NCBI GenBank assembly: GCA_032125995.1
Contig: JAQBBQ010000081.1
Coordinates: forward strand, 1 to 20,155
Source: SG8-39 sp032125995
Lineage (GTDB): Bacteria > Pseudomonadota > Gammaproteobacteria > Burkholderiales > SG8-39
Length of the DNA stretch: 20,155 nucleotides
Direction of reading: 5' to 3'
The notes below the pieces were generated by a model, which was not told where the DNA came from, searched no databases, and saw only the letters and a list, made by a program, of their open reading frames with translations. Of this stretch, positions 17,114 through 20,155 are shown piece after piece. The position numbers and the translations under genes are program-made. The first letter of the stretch is position 1, and each line of letters starts with the position of its first letter.

Positions 17114-18400
17114 ATGTCGGATGCCGCCGTCGGCCCTCTCATGAGCACCCGTCCGCCCGCGCAGGTCGAATCACCCCGCGCCTGGCTGCGCCTGTTCACC
17201 TCGCTCGCGCTGATGACGATCGGCGGCTCCGGGATGTACGCGGTCGTCGTCGTGCTGCCGCTGGTGCAGGCGGAGTTCTCGATTACGCGTTCGGTCGCGT
17301 CGCTCCCCTACACCGTGACGATGGTCGGCTTCGGCCTCGGCGGCATCCTCATGGGGCGCTTGTCCGACCGCTATGGCGTGATCGTGCCGGTGCTGATCGG
17401 CGCGCTCAGCCTTGGGCTCGGCTTCATCGCAGCGAGCGCAGCACCTGGGATCCTCGTCTTTATGCTGGTCCAGGGCGTCGTCATCGGCTTTCTCGGCAGC
17501 TCGGCGACCTTCGCCCCGCTGGTCGCCGATATCTCGTTCTGGTTCACCCGGCGGCGCGGCATTGCGGTGGCCATCTGCATCAGCGGCAACTATCTGGCCG
17601 GCGCCACCTGGCCGCCCATCCTGCAGTATTTCTTCGACGCCTATGGCTGGCGCACAACCTTTCAGGGCGTCGGTGTGTTCTGCCTGCTCGCGATGCTGCC
17701 GCTCGCGCTCGTGCTGCGCGGACGCCATCCCGCAATCGAGGCAGCAACGACCGCAGCGGGCACCCGGCACGGCTCGTCCAGGCCACTCGGCATGACGCCC
17801 GGCATGCTCCAGCTCTGGTTGTCGATTGCCGGCGTCGCCTGCTGCGTGGCGATGTCGATGCCGCAGGTTCATATCGTCGCTTACTGCGGCGACCTCGGTT
17901 TTGGCACCGCGCGCGGCGCGGAAATGCTCTCCCTCATGCTCGGTTTCGGCATTGTCAGTCGCCTGGCCTCCGGCTGGATCTCGGACCGCATCGGCGGGCT
18001 AAGGACCCTGTTGCTCGGTTCGAGCCTGCAGGGGATCGCGCTGCTGCTTTTCATCCCCTTCGATGAAATGGCGACGCTCTACGTAATTTCGGCGATGTTC
18101 GGCCTGTTCCAGGGCGGCATCGTGCCCTCCTACGCCATCATCGTGCGCGAATACTTCACTCCGCTCGAAGCGGGGCGCCGGGTCGGCATGGTCCTCATGG
18201 CAACGCTGTTCGGCATGGCGCTCGGCGGCTGGCTTTCGGGCGTCATCTTCGATCTCACCGGCTCTTACGACGCGGCCTTCATCCACGGCATCGCCTGGAA
18301 CCTGGTCAACATTACGATCGTGCTTGCGCTGCTGCGCCGCGCCGGCGGACGGCCGTTTACTTTTTCCAGCGCACGAGCAGCAGCAACGGCAGCACGATAA
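17114..18400 (+). CDS. MFS transporter, MCT/OFA-like
   Basis: A 12-helix major facilitator of 428 residues from the ATG at 17114. The motif A loop between helices 2 and 3 reads GRLSDRYG, with a second copy, SGWISDRIGG, between helices 8 and 9. The layout and the stretch SFWFTRRRGIAVAICISGNYLAG (helix 5 entry) resemble monocarboxylate and oxalate/formate-type carriers, which move small organic acids. That would suit the catabolic genes in the window, but the substrate is not determined. The start is uncertain: ATGs at 17114 and 17141 are both possible, and neither has a good ribosome binding site. The final residues PFTFSSARAAATAAR are coded opposite the end of the DHA2 exporter gene (44-bp convergent overlap) and look like a low-complexity extension beyond the last helix. 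Confidence 0.87.
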   Translation: MSDAAVGPLMSTRPPAQVESPRAWLRLFTSLALMTIGGSGMYAVVVVLPLVQAEFSITRSVASLPYTVTMVGFGLGGILMGRLSDRYGVIVPVLIGALSLGLGFIAASAAPGILVFMLVQGVVIGFLGSSATFAPLVADISFWFTRRRGIAVAICISGNYLAGATWPPILQYFFDAYGWRTTFQGVGVFCLLAMLPLALVLRGRHPAIEAATTAAGTRHGSSRPLGMTPGMLQLWLSIAGVACCVAMSMPQVHIVAYCGDLGFGTARGAEMLSLMLGFGIVSRLASGWISDRIGGLRTLLLGSSLQGIALLLFIPFDEMATLYVISAMFGLFQGGIVPSYAIIVREYFTPLEAGRRVGMVLMATLFGMALGGWLSGVIFDLTGSYDAAFIHGIAWNLVNITIVLALLRRAGGRPFTFSSARAAATAAR

Positions 18401-19880
18401 GCGACGTCAGGATGAAGAAATAAAAGGCGTCGACGTAGCCGATCATCGCCGACTGGCGCGCGATTTCCTTGCTTAACGCGGCGAGGCCCTTGGCATCGGA
18501 TACATTCCAGCCGCCCATGACCCAGGGCAGACGCAGCGCTTCGCTGTAGGGCGTCACCAGCGCACTCATTTCGGCGTAGTTGGTGCGCGCCATTCGCAAC
18601 GCCAGCGTGATGCTGATCGAGATGTGCACGCTCGAACCGATGTTGCGCACCATGTGAAAGATCGCCGAACCCTCCCCTACGAACTCGGGACGCAGGGTCG
18701 AAAAGGTCACCACCGTAATCGCGACCCACATCAGGCCAACGCCGAAGCCCTGCAAGGCCATTGGCCAGAACACGCCGGCCGTGGTCAGATTGATGTCGAG
18801 CTGGGCAAGTTGCCAGCCGGCGATCGCCTGCAGCAGGAAGCCGATCCCGATCGTGAAGCGAGGATCGAAGCGGCTGGCCCAGATCATGAGCCCGAACGCA
18901 AGAAAGGTGCCCGAGCCGCGCGCGCCGAGCACGAAGCCGATTACCGAATCGGGGTAGCCGCTCACCCCCTGCAGCATCGGCGGCAGGAGCGTCATCGGGG
19001 TGAAATTGAGCATCCCAAACACGGTCACCAGGACGATGCCGATGACAAAATTCCGATCGGCCAGCAGGAGCGGACTGAGGAAGGGACGCTGGGCGGTCAG
19101 CGTGTGGGAGATGAAGATATAGAGCGCAAGCCCGCTGAGCGCCGCATAGGTCACGATCTCGGAGGAGCTGAACCAGTCGGCGCGCTCGCCGCGGTCGAGC
19201 GTCAGTTGCAGGCAGGCAACCGCTACGGAGAGGGCGAGAAAACCGATCCAATCGAGGCGCAGGCGGCTGCGCTGGCCCGCGCCGTCATGGATGAAGAGCC
19301 AGGTGCCGACGAGCGCCAGCAGGCTGAACGGCACGATCATGTAGAACACCCAGCGCCAGTTGTAGGCCTCGCTCAGGTAGCCGCCGACCACCGGACCGAC
19401 AATCGGCCCCAGTGTCGCGCCGACCCCGAAGATCGCGATTACCACGCCGTGCTGCCGCTTCGGGTAGGTCGCAAGCACGATCGCCTGCGACACCGGTACC
19501 AGCGGCGCGCCAAAGGCGCCCTGCAAGGCGCGGAACAGCACGAGTTCACCGAGCGAATCGGCCAACCCGCTGGCAAGCGAAGCAAGGCCGAACGCGATGA
19601 CACAACCGTTGCACACCCAGCGCCAGCCAAGGCGCGAAACCAGCCACCCCGAGAGTGGCGTGAACACCGCGGTGGCGACGATGTTGGACGTCACCACCCA
19701 GACGATCTGATCCTGCGTCGCCGACAGCGCGCCCTGCATCTGCGGCAGCGAGACGTTCGCGATCGTGACCGTCATTGCATAGAGGAAGGTCACTGCCGTG
19801 CAGGTGAACAGCACCACGCCACGGCGGATCGCGGCGCGCGTGGTCTCGTCGTCCGGCAGCGGCATCGCCCGCGTGGTCAT
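18357..19880 (-). CDS. DHA2 family MFS multidrug exporter (EmrB/QacA type)
   Basis: A 507-residue, 14-helix inner-membrane transporter of the drug:H+ antiporter-2 family. Motif C of antiporters is visible as LGPIVGPVVGGYL (helix 5), and the helix 1 signature is TVTIANVSLPQMQGAL. GWLVSRLGWRW in the first cytoplasmic loop corresponds to motif A. The length and end (LLLLVRWKK) fit EmrB-like proteins. EmrB normally works with an EmrA membrane-fusion protein and an outer-membrane channel; neither is in the window on the downstream side, and the upstream neighbour is an AtuA-family gene. The ATG at 19880-19878 has only a weak ribosome binding site; Met6 is an alternative start. It lies 34 bp after the AtuA-like gene and is probably cotranscribed with it. 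The substrate is unknown; a toxic hydrophobic intermediate of the linked pathway is one idea (inference). Confidence 0.88.
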   Translation of the reverse strand: MTTRAMPLPDDETTRAAIRRGVVLFTCTAVTFLYAMTVTIANVSLPQMQGALSATQDQIVWVVTSNIVATAVFTPLSGWLVSRLGWRWVCNGCVIAFGLASLASGLADSLGELVLFRALQGAFGAPLVPVSQAIVLATYPKRQHGVVIAIFGVGATLGPIVGPVVGGYLSEAYNWRWVFYMIVPFSLLALVGTWLFIHDGAGQRSRLRLDWIGFLALSVAVACLQLTLDRGERADWFSSSEIVTYAALSGLALYIFISHTLTAQRPFLSPLLLADRNFVIGIVLVTVFGMLNFTPMTLLPPMLQGVSGYPDSVIGFVLGARGSGTFLAFGLMIWASRFDPRFTIGIGFLLQAIAGWQLAQLDINLTTAGVFWPMALQGFGVGLMWVAITVVTFSTLRPEFVGEGSAIFHMVRNIGSSVHISISITLALRMARTNYAEMSALVTPYSEALRLPWVMGGWNVSDAKGLAALSKEIARQSAMIGYVDAFYFFILTSLIVLPLLLLVRWKK

Positions 19881-19914
19881 CGCATCGGCGCGCTTCAGGC
19901 GTTCGTTACGTCAG

Positions 19915-20155
19915 TCATGCGTCGAGCAGGCGGTGCATCGCAGCCAATGCCTTCGGCACCGCGACCGGCAGGTCGAGCAGCATCTGCGCAAAGCCCTTGC
20001 CGAGAGGATCTGCACGCATCGAGGCGATGCCGCCGCCGTCGAGCGCGTTGTCGAGGACGAAGTTGAACGCGCGGATGCCCGGCACGTCGTAGCGCGTCAC
20101 CGGGCCGTCGACGCAGTAGGCGAAATACGCGGCGACCCGCGCCGCCGTCACTTCG
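19915..20155 (-). CDS. AtuA-family protein, C-terminal fragment
   Basis: The last 79 codons or so of a gene that enters from the right edge; its start is outside the window. The visible end contains VAAYFAYCVDGPVTRYDVPG, FNFVLDNALDGGG and ADPLGKGFAQMLLDLPVAVP. I recognise these as the close of the small C-terminal domain found in acyclic terpene utilisation AtuA-like proteins or in a separate short protein of the same type. AtuA sits with the geranyl-CoA carboxylase pathway in Pseudomonas, but homologues occur with many CoA-dependent catabolic clusters, so terpene use is not shown. The frame continues to the last base through GAA before a GTG codon, so an internal start here is unlikely. It is followed 34 bp on by the DHA2 exporter. 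Confidence 0.75.
   Translation of the reverse strand, partial: EVTAARVAAYFAYCVDGPVTRYDVPGIRAFNFVLDNALDGGGIASMRADPLGKGFAQMLLDLPVAVPKALAAMHRLLDA

Noticed and set aside
18624..20066. Long plus-strand open frame (480 codons) opposite the DHA2 exporter
   Set aside because: It is rich in His, Arg, Glu and Gln with no recognisable domain, runs through two convincing minus-strand genes and the gap between them, and is the usual antisense shadow in GC-rich DNA.

Overview
The window is GC-rich and densely packed with ordinary-length bacterial genes. There is no gene-free stretch longer than about 165 bases. The Gram-negative porin ending in a C-terminal Phe, the patatin/POTRA/beta-barrel protein, the YdiK-like AI-2E family permease and the alternative spermidine pathway together suggest a metabolically versatile proteobacterium. 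It is most likely a betaproteobacterium of Rhodocyclales or Burkholderiales type; this placement is an inference from gene content and protein style, not from a marker gene. I see no tRNA, rRNA, CRISPR array, insertion sequence, integrase, phage gene or transcription factor.

Region 1 (about 1-7000) is a loose collection of catabolic enzymes on both strands. It holds the start of an enoyl-CoA hydratase (minus), a D-2-hydroxyacid dehydrogenase (plus), a two-gene minus-strand unit (class II aldolase/adducin-like protein followed by an adenylate-forming acyl-CoA ligase), an epoxide-hydrolase-type alpha/beta hydrolase (plus), an SDR oxidoreductase (minus), a small secreted two-cysteine protein (plus) and an SMP-30/gluconolactonase-like lactonase (plus). 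The enzymes suit oxidation of an organic acid, epoxide or lactone substrate, but the sequence does not name the substrate.

Region 2 (about 6997-12346) is the most coherent part. It is a tightly coupled plus-strand operon of four genes: biosynthetic arginine decarboxylase, carboxy(nor)spermidine dehydrogenase, carboxy(nor)spermidine decarboxylase and an agmatinase-type ureohydrolase. Together they can take arginine to agmatine, putrescine, carboxyspermidine and spermidine without S-adenosylmethionine decarboxylase. A hairpin lies before the operon and a plausible sigma-70 promoter just upstream of it. A porin follows on the same strand; its best-supported start codon is an unusual CTG.

Region 3 (about 13690-20155) is membrane and envelope related. 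It contains a YdiK-like permease (plus), a patatin-like type Vd autotransporter (minus), an MFS transporter of the MCT/OFA style (plus), a 14-helix DHA2 MFS exporter (minus) and the C-terminal end of an AtuA-family protein (minus, running off the window). Two convergent pairs overlap at their 3' ends (14784-14817 and 18357-18400), and a third pair ends inside a single short palindrome (1180-1200).

I find no clearly undescribed system. The main items worth a second look are the self-contained arginine-to-spermidine operon, the CTG start of the porin, a short C-terminal extension beyond the expected beta-signal of the autotransporter, and a three-copy 8-bp repeat across the stop codon of the small secreted protein.
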